Assembly (NCBI RefSeq): GCF_007565055.1
Contig: NC_044554.1
Location: forward strand, 141,669,463-141,733,462
Length of the DNA stretch: 64,000 nt
Direction of reading: 5' to 3'
From: Rhinopithecus roxellana
Lineage: Eukaryota; Chordata; Mammalia; Primates; Cercopithecidae
Under the pieces are notes generated by a model. It saw only the letters and a program-made list of their open reading frames with translations. It searched no databases and was not told where the DNA came from. The translations under genes were made by a program, and so were the position numbers. This document shows, in pieces, positions 34,736-45,800 of the stretch. The stretch's first letter is position 1, and each line of letters starts with the position of its first letter.

Positions 34736-35018
34736 CCTGTAATCCCAGCACTTTGGGAGGCCGAGACGGGCGGATCACGAGGTCAGGAGATCAAGACCAT
34801 CCTGGCTAACAAGGTGAAACCCCGTCTCTACTAAAAATACAAAAAACTAGCCGGGCGACCTGGCGGGCGCCTGTAGTCCCAGCTACTCGGGAGGCTGAGG
34901 CAGGAGAATGGCGTGAACCCGGGAGGCGGAGCTTGCAGTGAGCTGAGATCCGGCCACTGCACTCCAGCCTGGGCGACAGAGCGAGACTCCGTCTCAAAAA
35001 AAAAAAAAAAAAAAAAAA
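34736..35018 (+). repeat. AluY, 5'-truncated, young
   Basis: Nearly consensus AluY lacking the first 20-odd bases (it starts 'tgtaatcccagcactttg'), with a 28-A tail. The duplication 'aaatgtctctt' at 34725-34735 and 35019-35029 shows it inserted in truncated form. 'acaaaaaactagccgggcga' and 'gagatccggccactgcactc' match the AluY lineage common in Old World monkeys, as I recall it. Few CpGs are mutated, so it is recent. Confidence 0.95.
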
Positions 35019-35029
35019 AAATGTCTCTT

Positions 35030-35444
35030 TACAGATAGTTGATGTAGATGACTACAGGTGTGGGATATGCAAGAGAGAAAGAAAATGAAAACAATGTTGC
35101 TTAAGTAGGTTAGCATCAGACATATCAAACATACTCAACGAGTATCTTCCCCTTTACAAAAATCAGTTATACAAAAATCTGAGTTCCTTTCCCTTTATAA
35201 AAATCCTCTCAATAGCCCTTAAATGATATCACTCCCATTTTTCAGACACCGAGTCCTAACTACTTATAAATGATGAAGATGGACTTGATCTGTTTGACCA
35301 CAACCCCACATATGAGCTTTCTACAACATCAGGATGATTCCTCAAATTGTACTAGCTTTTCCAGAACCTTTTCGTGCTTTTAATTGGTATAGTTTCTTAT
35401 TGAGATATCTGATTTAGTGGCTATACCTTCCTCTCACAAGGCAT
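35030..35444. other. Unannotated sequence
   Basis: A short MIR-like word set near 35205-35260 ('tatcactcccatttttcaga') is too weak to call separately. Confidence 0.35.
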
Positions 35445-35545
35445 TATAAAGTAACACTTAAAGTTTGGGCCTCTGGAGTTAGAGCTGGAATCCAAGATCT
35501 GTCAACTACTACTGGAAGTTACTTTAAACATCTCATGCTAGGAAC
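35445..35545 (-). repeat. MIR SINE fragment, antisense
   Basis: 'gcctctggagttagagctgg' and 'actactactggaagttactt' follow the reversed MIR ('gctctggagtcagactgcct ... acttactagctgtg'). Confidence 0.6.
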
Positions 35546-35644
35546 AGTAAGAAGACATTAAGAATTAATGAAATCTTAAAAAGTATGGAGTTCAGTTAAT
35601 AATAATATATTTCTATTGGTTTCTTATTTGTTACCATAGTAATG

Positions 35645-35775
35645 TAAGGTGTTAATAATAATGTTACTAATACCCTTGGATATGTGGCATATGCAAACTG
35701 TCTGTACTATCTTTGCAATTTTCTGTAAATTTAAAATTGCTCTAAAAATTTATTTAAAACAAAAACAAAAACACT
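35645..35775 (+). repeat. L1MA/L1MB 3' end fragment
   Basis: 'aactgtctgtactatctttg' and 'caattttctgtaaatttaaa' followed by an A/C-interrupted tail are the terminal 3' UTR of L1MA/MB elements. Confidence 0.75.
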
Positions 35776-36754
35776 GTGTTTCAGTGCTCTCACAGTTTTT
35801 CTTGTTAAAACTGAATGAATTAATTAATAGTTATGCAGTATTTAGTTTCTGATAAATGTAAAATGTGCAATAATTGTTAGCTATTTTTAAAGTATTAGCT
35901 ATTTTGGAGGATCTTTGGAAAGAGGAGAGGGTGTGAGAAAGAAAGAAACTCTCATTTATTGGGAATGTACTCCAAGTGGCAATGGATTAGTAGTCAAACT
36001 ACAGTCCCTGCCTTTCTATGCACCAAAGGTTTGTGAACCTAAAGTCTTACCAGGAATGTGCTTTTTAAGGTTAACAAGTATCCTTAGGTCTTCTAGGGAA
36101 AGTTTATCTGCCTGCTTCTCTCCAACCTATCCCCAGTTATGAAGAAGGGTAAGGTGAGATTGAAGAGAAACACAAGAGGAATTAAACCAAGCCCCAAAGA
36201 GAGGCAGACGAATCACACACACACATATAAGTTAAAGATGTTTTGCTTAGACTCAATGTGACCCTGGTTGCTGCACTATGAAGCATGTTGGAAACTCAAT
36301 ATTCTGTTGCCTAAGACTCTCAGTCACCAGTTGCCAATCACCAAATTCCCTCATCCCTCAATATTTGCCTCTATTGCCTTTGGTTACAATTTTCTTACAT
36401 AGGATGAAAAATTCAGTGTAGTGCCAAAGAAAGAAAGCATATGTGAAAAGATAGCACGTTCATTAGGAAATGAAACTAGGTGTCAGATGAAAAGAATTAA
36501 CGACTGAAATGAAGACCTATGAATCATCTTGGGAAAGCTTCCATTTGGATGTCCTCCACGCATTGGGGAAATGTCCTCCATCCTTTTCTTAAGTCCATGT
36601 TTCATTCATTTTTTAATGTACTATCAAAAAACAATGATCTACTAACTTCAAAAGATTTTCCAATAGCTGAAATTGTATATCGATCCTTTCCAAACTTGAA
36701 AGTGCATGTAAACCTCCCTAGAGAGTCTTGTTAAAAGGCACATTTTAAATTCAA
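35776..36754. other. Unannotated unique sequence
   Basis: No repeat recognised. A short (CA)n at 36213-36222. No gene. Confidence 0.4.
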
Positions 36755-36828
36755 TGATTCTGTCATGCGGCCTGAGATTCTGCATTTCTAACAAGCTCCC
36801 AGATCTTTGAACCACAGGTTGTTTAGTA
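36755..36828 (+). repeat. MER5A fragment (hAT-Charlie MITE)
   Basis: 'cctgagattctgcatttcta' and 'acaagctcccagatctttga' are MER5A core words. The other end is missing. Confidence 0.65.
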
Positions 36829-36835
36829 AGGTTAT

Positions 36836-36955
36836 AAAGGGTTAGCTTAAGATATACTGCACTGTCTGCACATGAAGACCTTAATGTCATCTGGTAAAGG
36901 GTTAGGTTAAGATACACTGCATTGTCTGCACATGAAGACCTTAATGTCATCTGGT
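36836..36955. repeat. Tandem duplication, 60-bp unit, two copies
   Basis: 36836-36895 and 36896-36955 are identical at 57 of 60 positions by direct reading; the three differences are c/g, t/c and c/t in the first half. The unit starts 'aaagggttag' and ends 'aatgtcatctggt'. Confidence 0.97.
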
Positions 36956-37081
36956 GAGTTTAAACTCAATATGGATGAGCAGTCCTATCTATTTTTAGGT
37001 GAATAAACTCCTATATTTTGAAATTCTAAAGATACAATATACGTTTACTTTTTTTAAAATAGAAATATTCACTTAGCTCAA

Positions 37082-37245
37082 TAATTCTTAACCCTGGCAG
37101 CACCACAGAACTTTTGAAAACTGCCATACCTCATCTACAGAGATTTGATGCAATTGATCTGGTGCAGGCCTGAGAATCAGTATTTTTTAAATACTGTATA
37201 ATTCTACCATGCAACCAAGATTGAGAACCACTGCAGAAGAAAGAT
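37082..37245 (+). repeat. MER5A, nearly complete
   Basis: Begins 'attcttaaccctggcagcac' and ends 'ccaagattgagaaccactgc', the two inverted ends of MER5A, with 'cctgagaatcagtatttttt' between. Confidence 0.8.
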
Positions 37246-38285
37246 GAGATTAATGAATGTCTTTCCAGTCTGGTTTATTCAGTGATTAGCTTCCTTATGA
37301 CACCCAAGTAAAACATTAAATAAGTCACCAATGGCCTCTAGAATTCAGAGATCAAATATACAGTGATTGTCTATTTCTGTATACAGAATACATATTCTGT
37401 ATATATACATTTCTTATCCTTTTCTTAGAGATTCACAATACATACATTCAAGGTATATATATAGATTATCAGAATTTCTGTTGAATATGAGAGGAAAGTC
37501 AGAGCTCCAGAGCTCTGTCATCTAGCTAATTGAAAATGAACTTTGGGCAGACATTTGTGTAGATATTACACATCTGTGTAGTGTGTAAAAGCCAGCCCCA
37601 TCCAAAACCAACTGGTCTCTAGAGATGACTGTGAGAATAACACCAGTGACAGAGAGTCTCTCTGGCCTAATTAAGAACATGGATATCTAGTATCAAGGAA
37701 GTATACTCTAATAACACATTAATTGTAAGATCTTTAAATAGGTCTATCCTAGTGCTTGTTCTTCCTGCTGCTTATCTGAGAGGAGAAGAAAATTTAAAAG
37801 GTGTTACAAACAGTAGGGAAGAGGCCTTGCCTTCCAAAGGAAATGTGGTGTCTTCTGTGCTCAGTGTAGGATCCTGAATACAATCGGGACCAGCTGCTGG
37901 CCAAATTCTCCTTCACTCCACCCTTGGAACCAGGCCAGAGCTGGGCTTCAAAGTATATTTCAGTGAAAGTTCATTTCAGCTTTATCAACAAACATGAGTG
38001 CAGCCAAGTAATGCTGAATTACCCTTATGTAAACAATGTTTATCTGTTGTTTCCCTTTGAAAATAACTATTGTGTTTTTTGAATAAGCCAATAAAATATT
38101 GTTTTTCTTTGTGATTCCTATGTTTTATTTTTCATACAAATTCCACCTATAAAACCTACTTTTAAAGGTTCCCAAAATTTAAAAACATTTAGTGTTTTGC
38201 TCATGAATTAGAGTACAAACACAAAGAGGGATATTCTGTATTGGTGAATATTCAAGAGTGTTGTGATAAGAAATGCTACCATAAA
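37246..38285. other. Unannotated unique sequence with small palindrome
   Basis: Contains 10-bp inverted arms 'atacagaata' (37381-37390) and 'tattctgtat' (37393-37402). The part from about 37560 to 38120 is unique and of mixed composition. No gene recognised. Confidence 0.4.
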
Positions 38286-38430
38286 TATTTTCCCCTTCTC
38301 AAACTTCAGTTTCCTCATCTGTAGAATAGGGTGAAATCCATCTACCTGAGAGGATAATGAAGATTAAGTGAGAAAATATTCACTGTATTTAATAGTGCTA
38401 ATGCTTTCTCTGTCAAGGGTTACTTACATG
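38286..38430 (-). repeat. MIR SINE, antisense
   Basis: 'ttcagtttcctcatctgtag' with 'gataatgaagattaagtgag' is reversed MIR. Confidence 0.75.
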
Positions 38431-38504
38431 ATGCATAACAAACGCAAATTAAGACTATTGTGCGTTCATTTTGTGCCTGACCCAGTGGAGGCGGTAGCAT
38501 ACTG

Positions 38505-38522
38505 AAAAAAAAAAAAAAAAAA
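38505..38522. repeat. A-run
   Basis: 18 A preceded by 'gcggtagcatactg'. I considered a retroposed small RNA before the run but could not match one. Confidence 0.8.
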
Positions 38523-38637
38523 GTGTCATGCAAGTCGGGTTAACTCAGGAAGCTTCTAGAGTCTGCATCCAAATCAAAGACACAGAGATAACCTCTCATC
38601 TCCTACTCTCAAACTCAGTGATACTCATTTTGCTTTT

Positions 38638-39632
38638 TTTTTTTTTTTTTTTTTTATTATTATACTTTAAGTTCTAGGGTACATGTGCATAACGTGCAGG
38701 TTTGTTACATATGTATACTTATGCCATGTTGGTGTGCTGCACCCATCAACTCGTCAGCACCCATCAATTCATCATTTATATCATGTATAACTCCCCAATG
38801 CAATCCCTCCCTCCTCCCCCCTCCCCCCTCCCCGCGATAGGCCCCAGTGTGTGATGTTCCCCTTCCCGAGTCCAAGTGATCTCATTGTTCAGTTCCCAAC
38901 TATGAGTGAGAACATGCGGTGTTTGGTTTTCTGTTCTTGTGATAGTTTGCTAAGAATGATGGTTTCCAGCTGCATCCATGTCCCTACAAAGGACGCAAAC
39001 TCATCCTTTTTTATGGCTGCATAGTATTCCATGGTGTATATGTGCCACATTTTCTTAATCCAGTCTGTCACAGATGGACATTTGGGTTGATTCCAAGTCT
39101 TTGCTATTTTGAATAGTGCCGCAATAAACTGAAACTACCATCAGAGTGAACAGGCAACCTACAGAATGGGAGAAAATTTTTGCAACCTACTCATCTGACA
39201 AAGGGCTAATATCCAGAATCTACAAAGAACTCAAACAAATATACGAGAAAAAAACAAACAACCCCATCAAAAAGTGGGCAAAGGATATGAACAGACATTT
39301 CTCAAAAGAAGATATTCATACAGCCAACAGACACATGAAAAAATGCTCATCATCACTCGCCATCAGAGAAATGCAAATCAAAACCACAATGAGATACCAT
39401 CTCACACCAGTTAGAATGGCAATCATTAAGAAGTCAGGAAACAACAGGTGTTGGAGAGGATGTGGAGAAATAGGAACACTTTTACACTGTTGGTGGGATT
39501 GTAAACTAGTTCAACCATTATGGAAAACAGTATGGCAATTCCTCAAGGATCTAGAACTAGATGTACCATATGACCCAGCCATCCCACTACTGGGTATATA
39601 CCCAAAGGATTATAAATTATTCTACTACAAAG
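38638..39632 (-). mobile_element. Young L1 (Old World monkey L1PA lineage), 5'-truncated and 5'-inverted
   Basis: A perfect 15-bp target duplication 'actcattttgctttt' (38623-38637 and 39633-39647) bounds the element. On the minus strand it runs from the A tail (T-run on +) through the 3' UTR to about 39129. Its 5' segment (39131-39632) is inverted, giving sense ORF2 on +. Only about 15 bp of L1 are lost between the segments, the hallmark of twin priming. 3' UTR words 'tatatcatgtataactcccc' and 'cttcccgagtccaagtgatc', plus a local 'cacccatcaa' repeat, fit the monkey lineage as I recall it. Confidence 0.95.
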
Positions 39633-39649
39633 ACTCATTTTGCTTTTAA
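39146..39649 (+). pseudogene. L1 ORF2 C-terminal fragment (inverted 5' segment)
   Basis: An open stretch of 167 codons matching the C-terminal part of L1 ORF2p, including the cysteine-rich motif CWRGCGEIGTLLHCWWDC near codons 102-119. The first ATG is internal to ORF2. Endonuclease and reverse transcriptase are absent, and the frame ends in flanking duplication. It is a young fossil rather than a gene. Confidence 0.93.
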
Positions 39650-41079
39650 TCAGCGCAAGCAGGCACAAGGGTTGGTTGCATTTACATTTCCTTGATGGTC
39701 TTTACATTTTAGAATCAGTGTTTTCCAAATGGGTTCTCGTGGAGCCTAAAAACTCCTTGGAGGGGTTAGGTTGTGAGACATGAGTTCAAACAGGTGAGGC
39801 TGTGCCTCCACTGCCACCAGAACAGCTTTATGCCTACTCACTTACACTTCTGCTTTGGAACAAGGTTTCTATGGTGGAAAAGGGTTTTATAGCTAACGTA
39901 AGAGTGATAACAATTGCTTTAAAGAACCACAAGCAATGAAGCACAGCCTACAACTTATATCAGTCCTCAATCATCAAAATAATAAATGTTTAAATGACCT
40001 TACATCTTCCTACAAACTCATTTAATATTCCTTTGAAGTGGTATGTTAAATGGCAATTTGCATGTCAAATTTCATTTCCACCTTGACTTTCTATGTGCTT
40101 TCAGATCTTTGCTTTCATTTAAAAAGTTGTTTCCTGCTGTCTCATTGAAAGGTTTAATCAATAAAAATGCTTTTGCCAAGTTGGTTAAAATCCATATATT
40201 TTTAACCTAATTTTATTGGGACATGCTAGTCGAGCCGTCATTCTGGGCATCCAACTGTTTAAAATGTGCAGAAATTAAATCAAGAACAGAAATGGCCACA
40301 TGGAGATGCTTTCAGGGGCTGTACAAGGATCTCTAACATGTTCTCAAAAGGTTCCTTTAAATTGCTAAGTTTTTAAAGATATTTGCTGATTCTGCACAGC
40401 AGCTTTTGTGTGTCGGTTGGCAGGATGACTTCAAATATAAAGAAATAGGCACCAGATAAACAAATTAAATTACAGTAACACTTCATTAAATGCAAGGATG
40501 TGAGAGTTCATTCAATAAATATGAATACAACAGACCGACCTATTAATGGAATTAATGGGTTAAGTATGTACCTTATTAAAAGGTATGTGAATCTCAAATA
40601 CTATTTCTTAAATATAAAATTCAAAATGTGCTAATGCTATAAAATAATCTTTTAAAAAACATTCAATTATTCTCCAAATTTGATTCAGACCATTGTATAC
40701 ATTTGGACTGATTTTTAAAATGATCACAGGGGAAAAAATACTGTGTTTTTGGTCAAGTTCACCTAAGTAGGTTAGAGGGGTAGGTACGATTTATTTTTCG
40801 TTTGTTTTAGAAAAAGCAAAGAAGAGAGAATATTTTTCTTTTTTCTTTTTCTTTTCTTTTTGTTTAAATCCAGTTCTGACTCTAGAGAGCGCTATGGGGG
40901 AGAATGGGTGAATTATATTAATACAATTATTTCAAGGAGTAAGCTACATTTTCCAGAAGGTTATCATAAATCGACTTTTCAGTGTTCCTAATAGACACAG
41001 AAAATTTGAAATCCCAATAGATTTCTCATTGTTAAAGTTTGTTTTTATATGCCTTGAAATTGATGTGCGCAGGTCCATC
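39648..41079. other. Mostly unannotated; possible hAT remnant at 39708-39905
   Basis: 'atcagtgttttccaaatggg' with 'ctcgtggagcc' resembles the end of old hAT elements ('...agtgtttcccaaagtgtg'), but the body cannot be placed. The stretch 40200-40450 is unique and of mixed composition. A T/C-rich run at 40836-40863. Confidence 0.3.
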
Positions 41080-41410
41080 AAAAGGTATGTAAGAGGATGT
41101 TAACCCCAGCATCTTTTTTGGTGGTGAGGAATTGGAGGGAACCTGGAAACTCCTTCATCTCTTGGAGAACATATAGGTACAATGTAAAGGATGCACTCTA
41201 TGGAGATAATGGAGCAGGTAGATGCTGCAGATTCGATTATGCATTGCAATGTAAATTGATTTTAAAGTCATGATGGTCAATGGAAAGTATAGAAGTGAAT
41301 GTGATATATAATACTTTTCCATGTATGTAAACTAAAAATGTGTGCATTTTAAAAGAATATATATTTTGCTAGAGTACCCATAAAAAATGCATGCAATGAC
41401 TGAAGAGACA
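41080..41410 (+). repeat. L1M 3' end, diverged
   Basis: The order 'ggaattggagggaacctgga', 'gaacatataggtacaatgta', 'tggagataatggagcaggta' and 'acttttccatgtatgtaaac' fits the end of ORF2/3' UTR of old L1s on +. Confidence 0.5.
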
Positions 41411-41852
41411 GATTATTTCAACTCTACATAATCAGAGGCCACTACACACAGGTGTGTAATGTTAGTCCTCAACCATATGTTGTTGAAGAAAATCAAAGAC
41501 ACAAAACAGACAACTCACTGCTTTATCATCCCCTTTCCCTTTTCTGATGTTTAATTAAAAAAAAGAATTAATACTGAACATACACAGTACTCATGGAATA
41601 AAGGTCAAAGTTGGAAGTGACCTTGAAGCTTACTTAATTTAATCATCCCTCTGATATTCAAATTTTTTTTACAAGATTTTCTCCAGGTGCTTGTCAAGTC
41701 AACACAGGAATACCTGCATTGAAGAGGCCTCCATGGTCTTCAAAAGGAGCACACATTTTCTATGAGTGTATGAAGATATTCCCTAACAAGGAAACCAACT
41801 GGGGCATGAATAAGTCTAACTCCCTTTGTCCAAGACATTTTTTCATAAGATC
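41411..41852. other. Unannotated; weak MIR3-like block at 41600-41680
   Basis: 'gttggaagtgaccttgaagc' resembles 'ggaagggacctcgaagatca' of a MIR-related family; also seen at 55683 and 52830. Confidence 0.35.
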
Positions 41853-42055
41853 TAAAGCAGTGTTTTCTCAAAATTGAGAAAAGGACCAATGGCATCAGTA
41901 GGAAAAGGAGAAAGTTATATTTTAAATTTACATTCCTGGGCCCCATTCCAGACCTACTGAATTAGACTCTCTGCATCAAGAAACTTGGATATTTAACAAG
42001 TCACTCACCACTACTAAGTGATGCTTGGGTTCATGAAAGTTAAAGAACTACTAGT
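41853..42055 (+). repeat. MER5A/MER5B element
   Basis: 'tacattcctgggccccattc', 'cagacctactgaattagact' and 'gttaaagaactact' at the end are MER5 words on +. Confidence 0.75.
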
Positions 42056-42236
42056 TACTAAAAATACAAAAATTAGCTGGGTGTGGTGGCACACACTTGT
42101 AGTCCCAGCTACTCAGGAGGCTGAGGCAGGAGAATCACTTGAAACCAGGAGGCGGAGGTTGCAGTGAGCTGAGATTGTACCACTGCACTCTGGCTTGGCA
42201 ACAGAGCAAGACTCCACCTCAAAAAAAAAAAAAAAA
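42056..42236 (+). repeat. Alu right part, 5'-truncated
   Basis: Starts in the linker ('ttactaaaaatacaaaaatt') and ends in a 16-A tail; the whole left monomer is missing. It lies directly against the end of the MER5 element. Confidence 0.9.
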
Positions 42237-42626
42237 TTAAGGTATTCCAGTGATTAATTATTTTTCCTGTATTTACACTTCTTCTTTCTTTTCAATCACT
42301 GCTCTAAAATATTGGATACACACTGAAATTTAAAATAGAAGAAACATAAATCTATTAGCTTATTTTAAATTTAAAAGTTTTTGTTGTTGAAGAATGCCAA
42401 AAAATCAGGAATAAATTTATAACATTATGGTTATAATTATGTACTTCCATTATAGTAATAAAAAATATTCCTTTAGTAAATGTCCCTATAGTTATCTAAT
42501 TCAAAAAATTCCTTTTTCTTTCAATACTGTTGAAGAAAAAACAAAACAAACACTCATTCACTGGCAGAGTTGAGAGAAGGCATTAGGGATAAAATGTTCA
42601 AGTCTGGCACTGATGTTAATACTTGT
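42237..42626. other. Unannotated AT-rich sequence
   Basis: No feature recognised. Confidence 0.4.
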
Positions 42627-42688
42627 CATATATATATGTATGTGTGTGTGTATGTGGGGGGTGCTGTATACACACACACATATATGTA
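42627..42688. repeat. TG/CA simple repeat with inverted arms
   Basis: A TATG/TG tract (42627-42653) and a CA/TA tract (42667-42686) are imperfect reverse complements separated by a 13-nt G-rich loop ('gtggggggtgctg'). Confidence 0.9.
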
Positions 42689-43299
42689 GGTATTTTACAA
42701 GAAAAGGATTTTATACGAAAATTCTTAACAAGGATAACCAACCCTCTTTTAAAATGTAAGTTTCAAAGCCAAAATTCATTGCTCTAAGCTGAGAGGATTA
42801 CTTTCCCCCTTGGTCATTCCTTCTCACCCTTAAAATTTGAAAATTTATAATTATGCTAAGCAAAAAAAAAAAAAAAAGGATAAAATATACTTTTTCTAAC
42901 AACATCCAGTGGAAAGGGGCATTTAGTAACCAACTCATTGTATTTTGTAAGGCTGTTATCTTCCTCATTCATTCAGCTTTGCAATTTTTGGAATTCTGAC
43001 AATGATGCTACAATCTGGGACTTGGGACTTGTAGTATTTTTCTTTCTCTGAAAGTTCAAAGAAAACTACTCCCAGTCAACCCACACACATTAACTACACA
43101 CTCACAAATACAGGTGAATGTGTGTCCATATACCCAAACACAGCCCGTCCTTCTGAAGATAGAAATCTGGCCCTTTGGTGCATTACAAAGAATACTAAGG
43201 ACCAAACTTTTTAGGCCTGGAAAATAGCTAATGTTCTTGCCAGAGAGTTAAAGCCGGAATATCCCCTTTGTCATAGCCAAATTTATGGCATGGATCAAA
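42689..43299. other. Unannotated unique sequence
   Basis: Contains a 16-A run near 42863. No repeat recognised. Confidence 0.4.
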
Positions 43300-44350
43300 A
43301 ACTATAAAAAGCTACGTTGCATCCTGCCATTAAGGAGAATTAATATTTTCAGTGGTATGTTAACCAACATTTTTCCAGTGTCTCTCGTTAAAAGCAGATT
43401 GTTGACTTTTCATCGTGGTGTGCCAAACATTTTCATTGAAACCCTAACAAGACTTTCATCTTACAACCATTATTTCTTAATGGACTTGGATAAGGGCAAT
43501 GTAAAGGAATGGCTTTGCTTTGTAGCATTGTGGCATGTGGCAATGGCCTGTCATTAGCGCATTGGGCCTTGCTGAATCATTACACATGTAGACACTTAAG
43601 GCATTGCCAGTGTGATTTGATTGTTTTCCCTGAAGCACACTTCATGTTTTATCTATTACACTTAAGCAACAGAGGTTCTTTTTCTACTTTCATGTATCTT
43701 TATTATGATTCTTTCTATTCAGCTGTTCAGTAAAAACCACAATAAATGAAATCATTCACACTCACACACACATACACACACACATACACAGAGAATTTCT
43801 TTTGCTTTTTTGTTTTTTATTGAGGATATCTATGAAATTTTTCTCTGTGCTTAGGAAATCAATGCATCTTTTTAAAACCCCTGGGCTTCAACGACTTAGC
43901 AATAAACTGCGTGACATCAGTTGTTCAGATTTCTCAAATATATATATTTTCAAAAAGCCTTGTCTTCATGCAAACTGGAATCAACTGTACTATAGCAAAA
44001 GACGTCTGTAGTCTTGGAGACAAAAGGTGCTGTGTAAACAGCATGCGTCTTTTTTCTGGACCCCTCGATTTGGCTGCATTTGATATACATGATGTGAAAA
44101 TGATTGTGATATAGTTAGTGAGCTGATGTCGACAGGCTCTAATTTGTCCAATAGGCCTTCTTTTTCCTCAAATACATATTTAGAGTCAATGACAATTAAA
44201 TCTAGAGATGGAAACTTTGGCTTTTGGCCTGGGCTCTCACTTGAATGTGTTGGCCAATATTTCTATTGAGTGTTTTATGATGTGGTTGATCAAATTGTGG
44301 GGTATAACTATAGGCCCTACCACTGATTCTGAAACTGGCAAGCTGAGAGT
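43300..44350. other. Unique, CpG-retaining stretch; candidate conserved non-coding DNA
   Basis: About 1 kb of high-complexity sequence without recognisable repeats apart from a (CA)n at 43757-43793. It keeps CpGs unusual for this AT-rich setting ('cattagcgcattg', 'aactgcgtgacatc', 'aaagacgtctg', 'cagcatgcgtc', 'gatgtcgacagg'). Open frames of 67-90 codons overlap in several frames without domains. I see no splice structure, so a regulatory element is more likely than a gene. Conservation cannot be seen from one sequence. Confidence 0.35.
43757..43793. repeat. (CA)n microsatellite
   Basis: CA units interrupted by two 'catacac' variants. Confidence 0.9.
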
Positions 44351-44614
44351 CACCTGAAGTTAGCTATCAGAGTCAGATAAACTGAAATTTAAGAATGCAT
44401 GGAGGAAGGCTGGTTATCAAAGAAATAATACTTAATTCTAGAATCTAGATTTTATGGAGTTTAATATGCCTCCCAAGAAGTTTTATGATTTGGAAACCTG
44501 CATGAACTAAATACATATTACAAAATCCCTTACTTGGAATATAAGTAAAGACATTCCATTTTTATTCCTAGGAAATAAAAGTCATCCCACTTCCTCTAAA
44601 GGTATTATTTCAGT
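44351..44614. other. Unannotated unique sequence
   Basis: No repeat or gene recognised. It follows the CpG-retaining stretch without a clear boundary. Confidence 0.35.
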
Positions 44615-44900
44615 TCAGATGCTTTTGACTACAAGTAACTGATTTTCAAAACAAAAGTGGTTTTTAAAAAGAAAATTATCAATATAGCTCATGTAAGAAA
44701 TTCAGAGGTTTTCCTTTCCAGGTGGGTTAATTGAGCAACTTAAGTTTCAGGGCCCTGGGTCAGCACCTCCGCCATTTGCTTTCCCTCACAATTGACAGAC
44801 TGTTGTAGCACCACTTCCCTCACTTCCCTACACCAGAATCTTCAAGATGAGGACAAAAGTAGTGAAGGCTTTCTTTTCACTTTCTCTTTTTTGTCCCCAA
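44615..44900 (+). repeat. Old mammal-wide repeat, family uncertain
   Basis: 'gcttttgactacaagtaact', 'aatatagctcatgtaagaaa' and 'cagaggttttcctttccagg' follow a common old repeat with 'ttggttacaagtaacagaaa ... tggctcacataact'. I cannot name it securely. Confidence 0.4.
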
Positions 44901-45800
44901 AGAAAAGACATTTCTAAAGAACTCCTCAATGGATTTCCACTTATGTTTTTGTTTATTTATATGTTTGTTTTCAGCCAGAAATGAAGCATATATAAGGTAA
45001 ATACATTGTTAAAAATATTTGAGAGAATACCAAACGATTAGTTTCTATTGGATCTAAAAAGCCATGCTACTAAAAATGTTTGTAAATGGTGCAACTTGGG
45101 AAATAACCAGAGCGTATGCAGTGACTCGTCAGAATGGATGACAGGTGTGAAGACCAAGGAGGCATCAGAATGGGAGGAATGACATGTGTTCATTTAGACA
45201 GAACATGGACGGTGACGGAAACCCAAACTGGCGTGTCTTCCCCCGAACTGTGTGTTTTACTCATGATTGAATCCTTAATGTATAGCATGATGCTTAAAAC
45301 ATGCAAGGCAATTTCTATTCAGTTAATCAATGAATAGATATAACCAATCACAAAATATCTGGATGTAGCTTAATATGAAATTAAGGGTTTTTTTTTTTTT
45401 AAACTCTTCCATCTGTTACATTCTCTAATTACTTGTTCAATAGTTTTCTTTCTCTATGCTTTTTTCTTTTTGTGCAGTATAGATATAGTTGGTCGGAACA
45501 TGTTATTCTTCATGTGACAAAATACCTAACCGTTTTATCATAGGCATTATAGAGTTTGCATAGTCTATAGCTTTGAATTAAATAAATGTAATATAAATGT
45601 TCTACAAAAATATACTCTTTATGTGGCATATTTTGCTTCTCCTATGAGGGCAATGATGAAGTTAGAAAGAACAGTTCATTTTATACTTTAGCATAACCTA
45701 TTTGGTTTGTTTCCTCTTAATTTCTGGGTGAGGAAATAATCTGTACATAAGAGTTTACCTTATTATGAGATTATTACCATATAATGTGTGATAAGAGTTT
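44901..45800. other. Unannotated; weak L2-like tail at 45255-45340
   Basis: Mostly unique DNA, with a T-run at 45388-45400. The sequence at 45265-45340 ('tgtatagcatgatgcttaaa') is reminiscent of an L2 tail but too weak to call alone. Confidence 0.3.

Noticed and set aside
38440..38522. Retroposed small nuclear RNA before the A-run
   Set aside because: 'gcagtggaggcggtagcat'-like words recalled U4 or U6 at first, but no family sequence could be aligned.
39146..39649. 167-codon open frame as a functional protein
   Set aside because: It is the C-terminal piece of L1 ORF2 in the inverted segment of a truncated insertion.
44901..45340. 67-codon open frame at 45134-45337
   Set aside because: No recognisable domain, and it overlaps a possible L2 tail.
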